Shown here: positions 17,454 to 27,181 of the stretch, in pieces
Layout: the number at the start of each line of letters is the position of its first letter
Position numbering within the stretch: position 1 is the stretch's first letter
The notes under the pieces: generated by a model
What the model saw: the letters and a program-made list of their open reading frames with translations, nothing else
Databases searched by the model: none
What the model was told of the DNA's origin: nothing
From: Bog-473 sp963730785
Lineage (GTDB): Bacteria; Actinomycetota; Acidimicrobiia; Acidimicrobiales; RAAP-2
Assembly: GCA_963730785.1 (NCBI GenBank)
Contig: CAVSTF010000016.1
Span: forward strand, 62,001 to 126,000
Direction of reading: 5' to 3'
Length of the DNA stretch: 64,000 bases
Translations under genes and position numbers: made by a program

Positions 17454-19083
17454 ATGGAGTGCAACCTCGCCGATCTCTTCGAGGCCGCCGTCGACGCCTA
17501 TCCCGAGCGCGAGTACCTGGTCGCCAACGGGAAGCGCCGCACCTACGCCGAGATGGAAGCCCGGGCCAACCAACTGGCCCACCACCTGGCCGCCCAGGGC
17601 ATCGGCCCCGGCGACCACGTCGGGATCTACTCGTACAACAGCGTCGAGTGGGTCGAGACGGCCTGGGCCGTGTTCAAGCTGCGGGCGGTGTGGATCAACA
17701 TCAACTACCGCTACGTGAAGGAAGAGCTGCGCTACCTCCTCACCAACGCCGACCTCAAGGCCCTGGTGCACCAGCGCGAGTTCTCTCCCCTGGTGGCTGA
17801 CCTCCTCGCCCGAACTGCCCGACCTGACCCACGTCATCGTGATTGAGGACGGCACCGCCAACCCCGACCCGGCACCCAAGACGGTCAAGTACGAGGACGC
17901 CCTGAAGGACCAGTCACCCAAGCGGGACTTCGAGCCCCGCTCGGGCGACGACCTGTACATCCTCTACACCGGCGGCACCACGGGCATGCCCAAGGGCGTG
18001 GTCTGGCGCCACCAAGATGTCTTCTACGCCCTCGGCGGCGGCGTCGATCCGATCAACAACACCCGCTACGAAGACCCCAGCGTGATGGCGGCCAAGGGTG
18101 CCGGTGGCCCCATGGTCCACCTTCCCATCGCGCCCCTCATGCACGGCGCCACCCAGTGGTGCGTCATGGGCCAGAGCTTCGTCGGATCGAAGATCGTGTT
18201 GATGGCCAAGTTCGACCCCCACGAGGTGTGGCACTTGGTCGAGACCGAGAAGGCCAACTCGGTCATGATCACCGGGGACGCCATGGGCAAGCCGTTGGTC
18301 GAGTCGCTCGATGACCCCGGGACCAACCACGACCTCTCCTCCCTCTTTGCGGTCGTGTCCTCCGCCGCCCTCTTCAGTGCACCGGTCAAGGATCAGTTCT
18401 TCGCCAAGCTGCCCAACATCATGATCACCGATGCCGTCGGTTCTTCCGAAGGCGGCAACAACGGCCTGACCGTGATCAGCGCCGGCAACACGGCCATGAA
18501 GAGCGGCCCCACGGTCCATCTGCTCGGTGAGACGGTGGTGTTTGACGAGGATCTCAATGAGGTGGTGCCCGGTTCGGGCGTCATCGGCAAAATCGCCCGC
18601 TCCGGCAACATTCCGTTGGGCTACTACAACGACCCCAAGAAGACGGCCGAGGTGTTCATCACCGTGCGCGGCAAGCGCTACGTGATGCCCGGTGACTTCG
18701 CCACGGTCGAAGAGGACGGCGGCATCACGCTGCTCGGCCGGGGTTCCATCGTCATCAACTCCGGCGGCGAGAAGATCTTCCCCGAGGAAGTGGAGTCGGC
18801 CGTGCGCTCGCACCCCGACGTCATGGATGCCATCGTCTGCGGCGCCCCCGACGAACGCTGGGGCCAGACGGTGGCCGCCATCATTCAGCCCCGGGTCGGT
18901 CACGCGGCACCTTCGCTCGAGAGCATTCAGGAGCACTGCCGTACCTCGATTGCCGGTTACAAGCTGCCCCGCCGACTGCACGTGGTCGACACGGTCGAAC
19001 GCTCCCCCAGCGGCAAGCCGGACTACACCTGGGCCACGGCCATCGTGACGGCAGGCGAGACGCCGGCCACCAGTGCCCCTTGA
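17454..19083 (+). CDS. Steroid/long-chain acyl-CoA ligase, FadD19-like, one frameshift
   Basis: About 542 residues when repaired, from ATG 17454. Motifs: NINYRYVKEELRYLL, the P-loop YILYTGGTTGMPKGVVWRH, APLMHGATQW, ITGDAMGKPLVE, SSEGGNNGLTV, GNIPLGYYNDPKKTAE, MPGDFATVEEDGG, INSGGEKIFPEEVESAV and the ligase lysine region SPSGKPDY. The detail follows mycobacterial FadD19, which activates C24/C27 steroid side-chain acids. One extra base near 17811 (gcc[C]gaa) breaks the frame; removing it joins LLA to ELPDLTHVIVIEDG. A KstR-like box is immediately upstream. Overlaps the isochorismatase-like gene by 11 bases. Confidence 0.85.
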
Positions 19084-19726
19084 GCTGACCGAGCTGCTCT
19101 CCGGGCGGGCCTCCGGCGGCGGCTCTCTTCCCGTGGCCGTGCTCACCATGGAACTGCAACGAGGCGTCATGGGTGACCTGGCTTCGTTTCCCGAACTGGC
19201 CGCCGCCGCCACGACGCGCCAGCTCGTGCCCAACGCGGCCCGACTGTTGCAGGCCTGTCGCGCCCACCACATTCCAGTGGTCCACTGCACCGCCGAGTTC
19301 CGGGCCGACCGGGCCGGCACCGTGATCAACACACCACTGCACACCGCCCTCCTGCGCCGCCCCGAACATCTTCTCGAAGGCACCCCCGCCACCGAACTCG
19401 TACCCGACCTACAGGCCGACGTCACCGACTACGTCTCGGCCCGCCGTCACGGTGTCGCTCCGTTCACCGGCACCCCACTCCACGCCACCCTCGAGAGCCT
19501 CGGGGTGCGCGTCCTCATTGTGACCGGCGTGTCGGTCAACCTGGGGATACTCGGACTCTGCATTGAGGCGGTCAACCTGGGTTACCAGTGCGTGGTGGCC
19601 ACCGACGCCGTGGCGGGTGTGCCCCCGGCCTACGCCGATGACGTCCTGCACAACTCGGTCGGCCTGGTCGCCGCCCTGGATACCGTCGATGACATCATCG
19701 CCGCCCTGGCATCACTGTCGACCTGA
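19073..19726 (+). CDS. Isochorismatase-like hydrolase with altered catalytic residues
   Basis: 217 residues from a GTG inside the end of the ligase gene. The isochorismatase-like alpha/beta fold is clear: VAVLTMELQRGVMG, HIPVVHCTAEFR, LGVRVLIVTGVSVNLGI and GYQCVVATDAVAGV. Of the usual Asp-Lys-Cys triad, Asp is replaced by Glu (M-E-L-Q), the Lys position falls in SARRHGVAPF (Arg or His), and the nucleophile position in GVSVNLGI is Gly. True isochorismatases also have Gly there, but keep the Asp. Translational coupling to the FadD19-like ligase suggests a role with acyl or steroid metabolites. Activity cannot be predicted. Confidence 0.8.
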   Translation: MPLELTELLSGRASGGGSLPVAVLTMELQRGVMGDLASFPELAAAATTRQLVPNAARLLQACRAHHIPVVHCTAEFRADRAGTVINTPLHTALLRRPEHLLEGTPATELVPDLQADVTDYVSARRHGVAPFTGTPLHATLESLGVRVLIVTGVSVNLGILGLCIEAVNLGYQCVVATDAVAGVPPAYADDVLHNSVGLVAALDTVDDIIAALASLST

Positions 19727-19757
19727 ATCGCCCCACCAATTAAGGCAAGCTCTGCCG

Positions 19758-20840
19758 ATGACGCCGAACCAATCCGTGGTCGGAAGCGTCAACACCACCA
19801 TGCGTCACAAGTGGAGCCTCTTCGCGGCAACCCTGCTCTGCTGCCTCGTGGGCATCACCGCGGTCTCGACCGGTACTGCCGCCGCGCACCGTCCAACGGC
19901 ACGATCCAGCCCGTGTGCGCTCCCCTCACTGCCGAAGCCCGGACATTCGACCGGCTCCTCTGGTGCGCCCCGCATGATTGGTCCCGCCGTCACCTCGCTC
20001 ACCGGCGGCGCCGCTCGCCACCTCTTCTCGGTGGATGGCACTGATCTGACGGTGGCCCCTCCCGTCACCGGCGATCATCCCCGTATTTCATCGGCGCAAG
20101 CCGAGTGCGACGCGCTGGCCGCCCTCAATTCGCAGAACGCACCCTTGAGCGGCGAAACCGGCTCCGGTGTGGCGATTGGCTATGGACGAGTCACCGTGTC
20201 GAACACCTTGTTCCCGCCGGTCACCGGCATACCGGGCTCGACCGACCTCACGCCAGGCGATGTGCAGCCCAAGTTCCCCACCGCCACCCCCTACCAAAAC
20301 CGATTGGCCTGGGTTCTGGTCTTCACCCACCGGGTCGAGCTGCCGTGCCCGATGCAACAGAGCGTGCCGACCACCACGGCACCGCTGGCCACCGATTATG
20401 ACTACGAGGTCTTCCTGCTCGATGCGCAAAGCGGTCGCGACGCGCAGCTCTTCACCGAAAGCCAGCCCAATCCATGCGGAGGATCGGGTCGCCTGCCGAC
20501 ATCGCTCTCTCAGCCCAGCGAGCAGGTGTCGGCCCCTTGGTCCTTGATGTCTCGCCGCGCCAATGACTATTCGGGAATGATTGTGGCGTCGGTACTGCCC
20601 TGCGATGGGTACGCCAATCCGCAGTTCATCGACCGGGACGGCGGTGGATTACAGGTCATCGTCACCCGACCGATCGGCGCGTCATGCGGCGCACTCGAAC
20701 TCGTACCCTTGCGAGTCAATGCGGCGACCGTGACGTCCAAGCTTCCCACCACCATCAAGCACGACCCGGTCGGTCTTTACACCGGTTTGGCCGATGACGC
20801 CTCCAACAAAACTGGCGGCGCCTCGCCTCCGGTCCCGTGA
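19758..20840 (+). CDS. Exported protein of unknown function
   Basis: 360 residues from ATG 19758; a second ATG at 19800 gives MRHKWSLFAATLLCCLVGI, the actual signal-peptide core, ending near GTAAAHRP. No family recognised. The mature part is Pro/Thr/Ser-rich with paired cysteines (SSPCALP, AECDAL, ELPCPM, PNPCGG, LPCDG, ASCGAL) that could form disulfides, and segments YGRVTVSNTLFPPVTG and LAWVLVFTHRVELPCP suggesting beta structure. It follows the isochorismatase gene after 31 bases. Confidence 0.7.
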   Translation: MTPNQSVVGSVNTTMRHKWSLFAATLLCCLVGITAVSTGTAAAHRPTARSSPCALPSLPKPGHSTGSSGAPRMIGPAVTSLTGGAARHLFSVDGTDLTVAPPVTGDHPRISSAQAECDALAALNSQNAPLSGETGSGVAIGYGRVTVSNTLFPPVTGIPGSTDLTPGDVQPKFPTATPYQNRLAWVLVFTHRVELPCPMQQSVPTTTAPLATDYDYEVFLLDAQSGRDAQLFTESQPNPCGGSGRLPTSLSQPSEQVSAPWSLMSRRANDYSGMIVASVLPCDGYANPQFIDRDGGGLQVIVTRPIGASCGALELVPLRVNAATVTSKLPTTIKHDPVGLYTGLADDASNKTGGASPPVP

Positions 20841-20877
20841 TGCAGGGCTCTGGCCATACGCACGCGATGATGCAGGC

Positions 20878-21429
20878 ATGCCCCCCGGCCAACTCCTCCT
20901 CATTACCGGATCGCCGGGCAGTGGCAAGACCACTGTCGCACCGCTCGTGGCCGATTGCGCCGACCCGTCATGCTGCCTCAGCCTGGACTGGTTCTTCGCC
21001 TCTCTCCGCAATGGGGCCATCGATCCCTGGAAGCCTGAAGCGCACCAACAGAACCGGGTCGTCCTCGCCGCGGCAGCTTCAGCGGTCGCCACGTTTACTT
21101 CTGGTGGTTACTTCACCGTGGCCGAAGGGATTCTGTTTCCCTTCATGCTCGACCTCTTCGCCGATTCCTGCCAACCACTGGGCATCGAACTGAATTACGC
21201 CGTCCTGGCGGCGCCGCTTTCGACCGTCTTGACCAGGGTGCAGGAGCGTCGCTCCGAACCCCAACACGCCACCGCTTTGGCCGACAAAACGGTCGTGGGC
21301 GACTTGTGGAGCCAATTCGAAGCGCACGGTGCCGACGATCGTCATCGGGTCGACAGCAGTGAACACGGTCCGAATGAGATTGCCGCATCCATATTTCAGC
21401 GTTGCCAACGGGGCGAGCTTCGCCTGTAG
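20878..21429 (+). CDS. P-loop NTPase / small-molecule kinase-like protein
   Basis: 183 residues from ATG 20878 (MPPGQLLLITGSPGSGKTT); the frame is open from 20794 but that part overlaps the preceding gene. Walker A is GSPGSGKTT. SLDWFFASLRNG resembles a substrate-binding segment seen in AAA_33 / zeta-toxin-like and shikimate-kinase-like proteins, and EGILFPFMLDLF and LERRVQ-type LTRVQERRSEP (lid arginines) follow. Substrate unknown. Starts 37 bases after the exported protein. Confidence 0.7.
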   Translation: MPPGQLLLITGSPGSGKTTVAPLVADCADPSCCLSLDWFFASLRNGAIDPWKPEAHQQNRVVLAAAASAVATFTSGGYFTVAEGILFPFMLDLFADSCQPLGIELNYAVLAAPLSTVLTRVQERRSEPQHATALADKTVVGDLWSQFEAHGADDRHRVDSSEHGPNEIAASIFQRCQRGELRL

Positions 21430-21444
21430 CAGGGCAATCCGGAC

Positions 21445-21753
21445 TCAGCCGGAACCACGTAACAGGTGGACCACCGTCAGCAACAGGATGACGCCACCAA
21501 GCAGGCGACGAAATGGATTCACGCCGCGCAGCGCCTCGTCGAGACCCCAGGCAATGAGGGCCACCACGCTGATGGTTCGAAATGCCGACTGCACATGGCC
21601 GTGCAGATGGACCACCCTCGGCAAGGCCGTGGCGACGATGAAGGTGCCCAACGGGATGTTGGGCCATTGGGCCACGGTGATCCGACCCGTTCGTCGATTG
21701 ATGAAGAGCCAACGCACCAGGCGCCGAACCGGCTCACGTTTGGTCATCGACAC
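21445..21753 (-). CDS. Small membrane protein
   Basis: 102 residues from GTG 21753, or 100 from ATG 21747 (MTKREPVRRLVRW). A basic N-terminus is followed by three hydrophobic stretches: IPLGTFIVATALPRVV, ISVVALIAWGLDEAL and LLGGVILLLTVVHLL. No family recognised. Convergent with the P-loop protein gene. Confidence 0.55.
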   Translation of the reverse strand: MSMTKREPVRRLVRWLFINRRTGRITVAQWPNIPLGTFIVATALPRVVHLHGHVQSAFRTISVVALIAWGLDEALRGVNPFRRLLGGVILLLTVVHLLRGSG

Positions 21754-21824
21754 CCGCCGATCAGATCGGACTATTGGCTCAGTGACCTAATCGGCCACAG
21801 AACACCCTGGTCAGCAGGGCGGAA

Positions 21825-22955
21825 TTACTTACCGCCGGCTGCCAAACGCATCTTGGTGGTGCTGTGGATCGGGTCCTTGTCGAACTGCCCGAGGACATGC
21901 TTGCCGAAGGTCTCGACTGCTTCCTCGCAGACATCGATCTCCATGGAGGTCGAGAGCATGCCGAAGGAAATCTGATCGGCCCCGGTGGCGGTGTAGGTCT
22001 CAATGGCCTTGGTCACTTCGTCCGGCGAGCCAATGGCGATCTGGCCGTACTTGATGGCCAGGTCGAGTGTGTCGGGATCCATGCCGGGCACGATCTCCGG
22101 CCATTCCGGCAAGCCCTTGGGCTTGGGGAACGTGTCGAGGTAGCGGAAGACAAGGCTCAGGTGGTAGTTCGACTCCGACTCCAAGAAGGCCTTGCGGGCC
22201 TTGGCGCCGTCCTCCATGCAGATCATCTGCGTGGTCACCATCACGTTGTTGTTGACGAACGCGCCCACCGGGTTCTTGCAGTCCTCGATCTTCTCCTTGT
22301 AGCGAGAGATCAGCGGCGTCAGCTGGTCTGGGGTGGAGAAGCCGAAGCAGAGAATGCCGACGCCAAGTTCGGCCGCCAGGTCGAACGTCGAAGGGCTACC
22401 GGCGGCCATCCAGATGGCGGGGTGGGGCTTGGAGTACGGCTTGGGCAGCACGTTGCGCTGGGGCATGGAGAAGAACTTGCCGTCGTAGCTGTACTCCTCG
22501 TCCTTCCACATGCGGACCAGCTGCGGCAGCACTTCGGCCACCATTTCGCGGGTCAGGTCGGGGTCTTCGATGCCGAAGCCCCGCTGCTCGGTGGTGGATG
22601 ATCCACGGCCGGTACCGAACTCGAAGCGGCCTTCCGAGAGATGGTCCAACATGGCCACACGCTCGGCGATGCGAGCCGGGTGGTTGACCGGAGGCGTGAT
22701 GTTGAAGATGCCCGAGCCGATGTGGATGTTGGACGTCTTGGCGGCGCAGAAGGCCAGGAATGACTCTGAGGCCGAAAGGTGCGAGTAGTCAGTCAGGAAG
22801 TGATGCTCGGAGGCCCAGGTGTACTTGAAGCCGGCTTTGTCGGCGGCCACGATGAAGTTGACCTCGTCCATGATGCGGTCGTGCTCGGCCGCTTCACCGT
22901 GGTTGGCGCGGTACTTGGGCAGCAGGCACGCGGCGTTAAAGATCCCGAATTCCAT
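21825..22955 (-). CDS. LLM-class flavin-dependent oxidoreductase
   Basis: 376 residues from ATG 22955 (MEFGIFNAACLL), with GGAGGA ten bases upstream; the ORF extends further upstream but into the shared promoter. Bacterial-luciferase-like TIM barrel with TWASEHHFLTDYSHLSAS, GSGIFNITPPVNHPARIAER, RFEFGTGRGSSTTEQRGF and KPHPAIWMAAGSPSTFDLA. FMN- or F420-dependent monooxygenase or reductase; the cofactor cannot be told from sequence. It is divergent from the FadD17-like ligase across a promoter carrying a KstR-like operator, which suggests a place in steroid catabolism. Confidence 0.85.
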   Translation of the reverse strand: MEFGIFNAACLLPKYRANHGEAAEHDRIMDEVNFIVAADKAGFKYTWASEHHFLTDYSHLSASESFLAFCAAKTSNIHIGSGIFNITPPVNHPARIAERVAMLDHLSEGRFEFGTGRGSSTTEQRGFGIEDPDLTREMVAEVLPQLVRMWKDEEYSYDGKFFSMPQRNVLPKPYSKPHPAIWMAAGSPSTFDLAAELGVGILCFGFSTPDQLTPLISRYKEKIEDCKNPVGAFVNNNVMVTTQMICMEDGAKARKAFLESESNYHLSLVFRYLDTFPKPKGLPEWPEIVPGMDPDTLDLAIKYGQIAIGSPDEVTKAIETYTATGADQISFGMLSTSMEIDVCEEAVETFGKHVLGQFDKDPIHSTTKMRLAAGGK

Positions 22956-23036
22956 GGGGTGAACACGTCCTCCCGTACAGCGCCGCGGACCTGTCCCGAG
23001 CGCGTCCCAGCGAAGGTAACACCACCTAGGGTAAAA

Positions 23037-23050
23037 TGCAACGTGTTCCA
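23037..23050. promoter_or_regulatory. KstR-like operator
   Basis: Reads T-GC-AAC-GT-GTT-CC-A, a full match to TnnAACnnGTTnnA. It lies between the LLM gene start (22955, minus strand) and the FadD17-like start (23094), so it could control both. A possible -10-like TAAAAT is at 23032-23037. Confidence 0.65.
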
Positions 23051-23093
23051 ATAATGGGCACAACCTCCCAGGTCAGAGACGTTCGGAGATGTA

Positions 23094-24770
23094 ATGGAAC
23101 CGGTTGACACAATCGCCTATTCGGTACTCCAACGGGCCGACGATCCCACACTTGGCTTGATCGCCGGCGACCTTCGGCAGTCCCACGCCGACGTCGTCAC
23201 CCTGGCCGCGCAGCGGGCCGCCTGGCTCAACGCCAACCGGCTCCCCGGACCATTCCATGTGGCCGTCTTGTTGGAGAATGTGCCGGAGTTCATCTACTGG
23301 CTCGAGGCGTGCGCGCTCGTCGGCGCCGTCGTGGTGGGCGCCAACGCCACCCACCGGGGCGATGATCTGGCCCGGGATCTCACGCACACCGACTGCCAGG
23401 TCCTGGTCACCGACTCACGCCTGCTCCACCTGGTGCTCGGTCTCTCTATCGGCGAAGCCATCGGGGTCGTGGCCGAAGACAACCCCCGAGTCTTGGTCCT
23501 CGATCAACCGAGCGCCGCCGATGCGCTGGCTCCGTACGCCGGCGCCAAGGCGACGGAGGTAGCCGACGACTCACTCACCCCGGAGAGTCTCGGGTATCTC
23601 CTCTTCACGTCAGGCACCTCGGGCGCGCCGAAGGCGTGCCTGTGCAGTCAGGGACGACTGGCCCGGATTGCACCGATCGTCGCCCAGATGTACGCCCTCA
23701 CGACCGAGGACGTCTGTTACCTGGCCATGCCGCTCTTCCATTCCAATGCGCTCATGGCGGGTTGGGGACCGGCACTTTTCGCCGGCTCCACCTTCGCCCT
23801 GCCGACCACTGGTCGATTCTCCGCCTCGGGCTTTCTTCCTGACGTGCGGGCAGCCGGCGTGACGTACTTCAACTATGTGGGCAAGCCGTTGTCCTACATA
23901 TTGGCCACGCCTGAGCGACCCGATGACGCCGACAACACACTGATCCGCGCCTTCGGCAACGAGGGATCGACCGACGATGTGGCCCGATTCGCCGAACGCT
24001 TCGGCGTCACCGTCACTGACTCCTATGGTTCCACCGAAGGTGGGGCCACCGTGATCCGCACTCCGGACACTCCGCCGGGTGCGTTGGGTGTCTCAGGAGA
24101 AGGCACGCTCGTCCTTGACACCGAGACGGGCGAGGAGTGTCCTCCTGCCGAATTCGACGAACGGGGGCGGCTGCTCAACGCCGCAGAAGCAATCGGCGAA
24201 CTCGTCTCGAAGACGGGAGGCGCCGGATTCGAGGGCTACTGGCGCAACGAAGACGCCGAACGGACTCGGCTGCGCGAGGGCTGGTACTGGACGGGCGACC
24301 TGGCCTACCGAGACGAAGCAGGTTTCTTCTACTTCGCCGGCCGAGACCACGACTGGATCCGGGTTGACGGCGAGAATTTCGCCTCAGCACCCATCGAACG
24401 CATCCTGCAACGGCACCCCGATGTCGTCTTGGCTGCCGTCTATGCCGTCCCTGACCCAGTCGTCGGCGATCAGGTCATGGCCGCCATTCAGCTACGGCCG
24501 GGAGCACCGGGTATCGAGCCCAAGGCGTTCGCAGCGTTCCTGGCCCAACAATCCGACATGGGTACCAAGTGGTCGCCTCGCTTCATCCGCATCACCATGG
24601 GTCTGCCCATCACCGCCACTAACAAGGTGCTCAAGGCTTCGCTCCGATCCGAACGATGGAATTGCAAAGAACCGGTGCTGTGGCAGCCGACCAAGGGCGG
24701 TCCATTAGTGCTCCTGGATCCGGAAACCGCAAAGGCACTTGAATCCGAAGTGGAAGACCGGGTGATCTGA
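23094..24770 (+). CDS. Acyl-CoA synthetase, FadD17-like
   Basis: 558 residues, intact frame, ATG 23094. Motifs: YLLFTSGTSGAPKACLCSQ (P-loop), AMPLFHSNALMAGWG, FGVTVTDSYGSTEGGATV, GWYWTGDLAYRDEAGFFYFAGR, IRVDGENFASAPIER, and the ligase lysine in LPITATNKVLKASL. This arrangement matches the FadD17 branch of steroid/fatty acid CoA ligases, which is in the KstR regulon of mycobacteria. A KstR-like operator lies 44 bases upstream. The methyltransferase gene starts two bases after its stop. The exact acid substrate is not determined. Confidence 0.85.
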   Translation: MEPVDTIAYSVLQRADDPTLGLIAGDLRQSHADVVTLAAQRAAWLNANRLPGPFHVAVLLENVPEFIYWLEACALVGAVVVGANATHRGDDLARDLTHTDCQVLVTDSRLLHLVLGLSIGEAIGVVAEDNPRVLVLDQPSAADALAPYAGAKATEVADDSLTPESLGYLLFTSGTSGAPKACLCSQGRLARIAPIVAQMYALTTEDVCYLAMPLFHSNALMAGWGPALFAGSTFALPTTGRFSASGFLPDVRAAGVTYFNYVGKPLSYILATPERPDDADNTLIRAFGNEGSTDDVARFAERFGVTVTDSYGSTEGGATVIRTPDTPPGALGVSGEGTLVLDTETGEECPPAEFDERGRLLNAAEAIGELVSKTGGAGFEGYWRNEDAERTRLREGWYWTGDLAYRDEAGFFYFAGRDHDWIRVDGENFASAPIERILQRHPDVVLAAVYAVPDPVVGDQVMAAIQLRPGAPGIEPKAFAAFLAQQSDMGTKWSPRFIRITMGLPITATNKVLKASLRSERWNCKEPVLWQPTKGGPLVLLDPETAKALESEVEDRVI

Positions 24771-24772
24771 CC

Positions 24773-25516
24773 GTGCCGGCGCAGCGGTACGACCGGATCG
24801 GAGTTGGCTACACCTCGTATCGCCAACCCGACCCACGTATTGGGGCGCAGATTTGGCAAGCGGTCGGCGACGCCAGGCGGATCGTGAACGTGGGAGCCGG
24901 CGCCGGATCCTACGAGTTGGGCGATCACAACATGATCGCCGTGGAACCCTCGGCCACCATGATCAAGCAGCGTCCTCCAAACGCGCCTCCGGTCGTGCAG
25001 GCGGCGGCCGAACACCTGCCCTTCCCGGATCACCACTTCGACGTGGGCCTCGCGCTGATGACTATTCACCATTGGGCGAATATGGACGACGGCTTGGCCG
25101 AACTCAAGCGAGTCTCGAAATGTCAGGTCGTCTTCACTTTCGACCCGGCCATGCACGATGCACTTTGGGTCTTCAACGAGTATGTGCCTGCCTCAATTGG
25201 ATTTGCCCAGGAAGCACCCCTGCAAGAAGTGATCGACGCTCTGGGGAGGGACCGGGTGGAAGTCCAAATTGTTCCGGTACCCGCCGACTGCACGGATGGC
25301 TTCGCGTCGGCCTACTGGCAACGGCCGGAGCACTACCTGTCCCCGAGTGCTCGGGCCAGCATCTCGGCTTTTGCCAGATTGAGTGACGCCGACGTCCAAC
25401 CAGGCATGGCCCGACTCGAGCGTGACCTCAAGGACGGGACGTGGCACCAACACCATGCCGATCTCCTGTCTATGGATTCCTTCGATGCCGGTCTCCGCCT
25501 GGTAATCGCTCGATAG
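24773..25516 (+). CDS. SAM-dependent methyltransferase (class I)
   Basis: 247 residues from GTG 24773, two bases after the ligase stop. SAM-binding motif I is IVNVGAGAGSYEL. Motif II acid is in AVEPSATMIKQ, motif post-I is LPFPDHHFDVGLALMTIHHW, and ELKRVSKCQVVFTF follows. It is a Methyltransf_11-type fold. The acceptor is unknown; its tight coupling to the FadD17-like gene places it in the same transcript. Confidence 0.82.
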   Translation: MPAQRYDRIGVGYTSYRQPDPRIGAQIWQAVGDARRIVNVGAGAGSYELGDHNMIAVEPSATMIKQRPPNAPPVVQAAAEHLPFPDHHFDVGLALMTIHHWANMDDGLAELKRVSKCQVVFTFDPAMHDALWVFNEYVPASIGFAQEAPLQEVIDALGRDRVEVQIVPVPADCTDGFASAYWQRPEHYLSPSARASISAFARLSDADVQPGMARLERDLKDGTWHQHHADLLSMDSFDAGLRLVIAR

Positions 25517-25713
25517 AGCACCGTCAGGCAGGACCACGGCAATCAAATGCTGCAAATGCGTTCCACAGAGGATGCTGCGGAGAAGGGAAAGTGGGGAAAG
25601 GACCTCCCGCCAAGTCAAGAATAGCGCTCGCTAGGCGCTTGCAGCAAGGACCACTTCGGTGTGCACAATCTTCGCCCTTATCAGAAGGTCCGGAATGAGT
25701 GGAGGGGTGGCAC

Positions 25714-27153
25714 ATGGCCAATCATGGGGTTGTAATCGCCGGAGCAGGTCCGACCGGAATGATGTTGGCCGCGGAGTTAACACTGGCGGGAGTTGACGTC
25801 GTCATGGTCGAGCGACGCGCCAGTCATGAGCTCGACGGTTCGCGCTCCGGCGGATTGCACTCGCGTACCCTCGAAGTCCTCGACCAGCGCGGCGTGGTGG
25901 ATCGATTTCTCTCTGCGGGACAGGCCATGCAGGTACAGGCCTACGCCGGCATTGCGTTGGACATCAGCGACTTCCCAACTCGCCACAACTACGGCCTCGC
26001 ACTTTGGCAAAGCCAGTTTGAGCGCATATTGGCTTCCTGGGTCAGCGAACTAGGGGTGACCATCATTCGCGAACGCAGTGTGACCGGTTTCTCACAGAAC
26101 GACACCGGCGTTGATGTCGAGCTGTCAGACGGCCAATCCCTCCATGCCGACTTCCTCGTTGGCTGCGATGGCGGGCGCAGCGTGGTCCGGAAGACGGCTG
26201 GCATCGATTTCCCCGGATGGGATCCCTCGACCAGTTGGCTCATCGCCGAAGTTGAGATGAAGGAGGAGCCGAAAATCGGCCTGCGACCAGGAGGAGGCAT
26301 CGGTCCAGCGGACGGAGGTCGAATTCGGGTCGTCCTCACCGATAAGGAACTCAAACAGGGCGAGCCCACGCTGCAGGAAGTGCGTGACGCGCTTCTCGCC
26401 GTCGATGGCACGGACTATGGAGTCCACAGTCCAGTTTGGATTTCGCGCTTCACCGACTTGACGCGTCAAGCGACCTCCTACCGAAAAGAACGAGTACTGC
26501 TGGGCGGTGATGCCGCTCACGTCCATCCGCCTCAAGGCGGTCAGGGCCTCAATATCGGCGTCCAGGATGCCGTGAATCTCGGCTGGAAGCTGGCCCAGGT
26601 GGTGAAGGGGAAATCGCCGGTCACCCTCCTGGATACCTACCAGGCCGAACGGCACCCGGTTGGGGCGCGTGTGTTGCAGAACACTCTGGCCCAGGGTGCC
26701 CTGAGGGGTACTGACGAACGGACCAACGCGTTACGTGACACAGTCTCCGAACTCCTCGGCCTGGAGGAACCACGCAAGCGTTTTGCCGGGATGATGAGTG
26801 GACTGGACGTGCACTACGACCTTGGAGAGGGACATCCGCTTCTCGGGCGACGTATGCCTGACCTAGATCTTGAAACCGCCGACGGCACGGTGCGAGCCTT
26901 CTCGCTGCTCCACAGCGGCAAGGCAGCACTGGTGAATCTTTCCGGCGCCGACGACATTGCCATCACGCCTTGGCTGGATCGAGTCCAGTTGGTCGATGCC
27001 ACCCATGAGGGTTCGTGGGAACTCCCCGTCCTTGGTGAAGTGAGTGCTCCAAGCGCCGTGTTGATTCGTCCTGATGGCCATATCGCCTGGGTGGGTGACG
27101 GCACTGACGCCGGACTGCAGGAGGCCATGACAACCTGGTTCGGGGCGCCTTGA
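25714..27153 (+). CDS. FAD-dependent aromatic monooxygenase (PHBH-type)
   Basis: 479 residues from ATG 25714, with GGAGGGG nearby upstream. The Rossmann motif GAGPTGMMLAAELTLAG is at about residues 8-24, DG at GCDGGRSVVRK (about 155), and the second FAD motif is LLGGDAAHVHPPQGGQGLN (about 265). The C-terminal region (about 375-479) is a thioredoxin-like fold with SGKAALVNLSGAD, as in phenol hydroxylase and MhpA/RdmE relatives. It hydroxylates an aromatic or polyketide substrate with NAD(P)H. The preceding 197 bases hold no gene. Confidence 0.85.
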   Translation: MANHGVVIAGAGPTGMMLAAELTLAGVDVVMVERRASHELDGSRSGGLHSRTLEVLDQRGVVDRFLSAGQAMQVQAYAGIALDISDFPTRHNYGLALWQSQFERILASWVSELGVTIIRERSVTGFSQNDTGVDVELSDGQSLHADFLVGCDGGRSVVRKTAGIDFPGWDPSTSWLIAEVEMKEEPKIGLRPGGGIGPADGGRIRVVLTDKELKQGEPTLQEVRDALLAVDGTDYGVHSPVWISRFTDLTRQATSYRKERVLLGGDAAHVHPPQGGQGLNIGVQDAVNLGWKLAQVVKGKSPVTLLDTYQAERHPVGARVLQNTLAQGALRGTDERTNALRDTVSELLGLEEPRKRFAGMMSGLDVHYDLGEGHPLLGRRMPDLDLETADGTVRAFSLLHSGKAALVNLSGADDIAITPWLDRVQLVDATHEGSWELPVLGEVSAPSAVLIRPDGHIAWVGDGTDAGLQEAMTTWFGAP

Positions 27154-27181
27154 TCACGGGGTCTCATGCGAGACTGAGCAA

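Noticed and set aside
17914..19425. Long minus-strand open frame opposite the FadD19-like gene
   Set aside because: Shadow frame of a high-GC gene: no family motif, low-complexity composition, and the opposite strand has a complete ligase.
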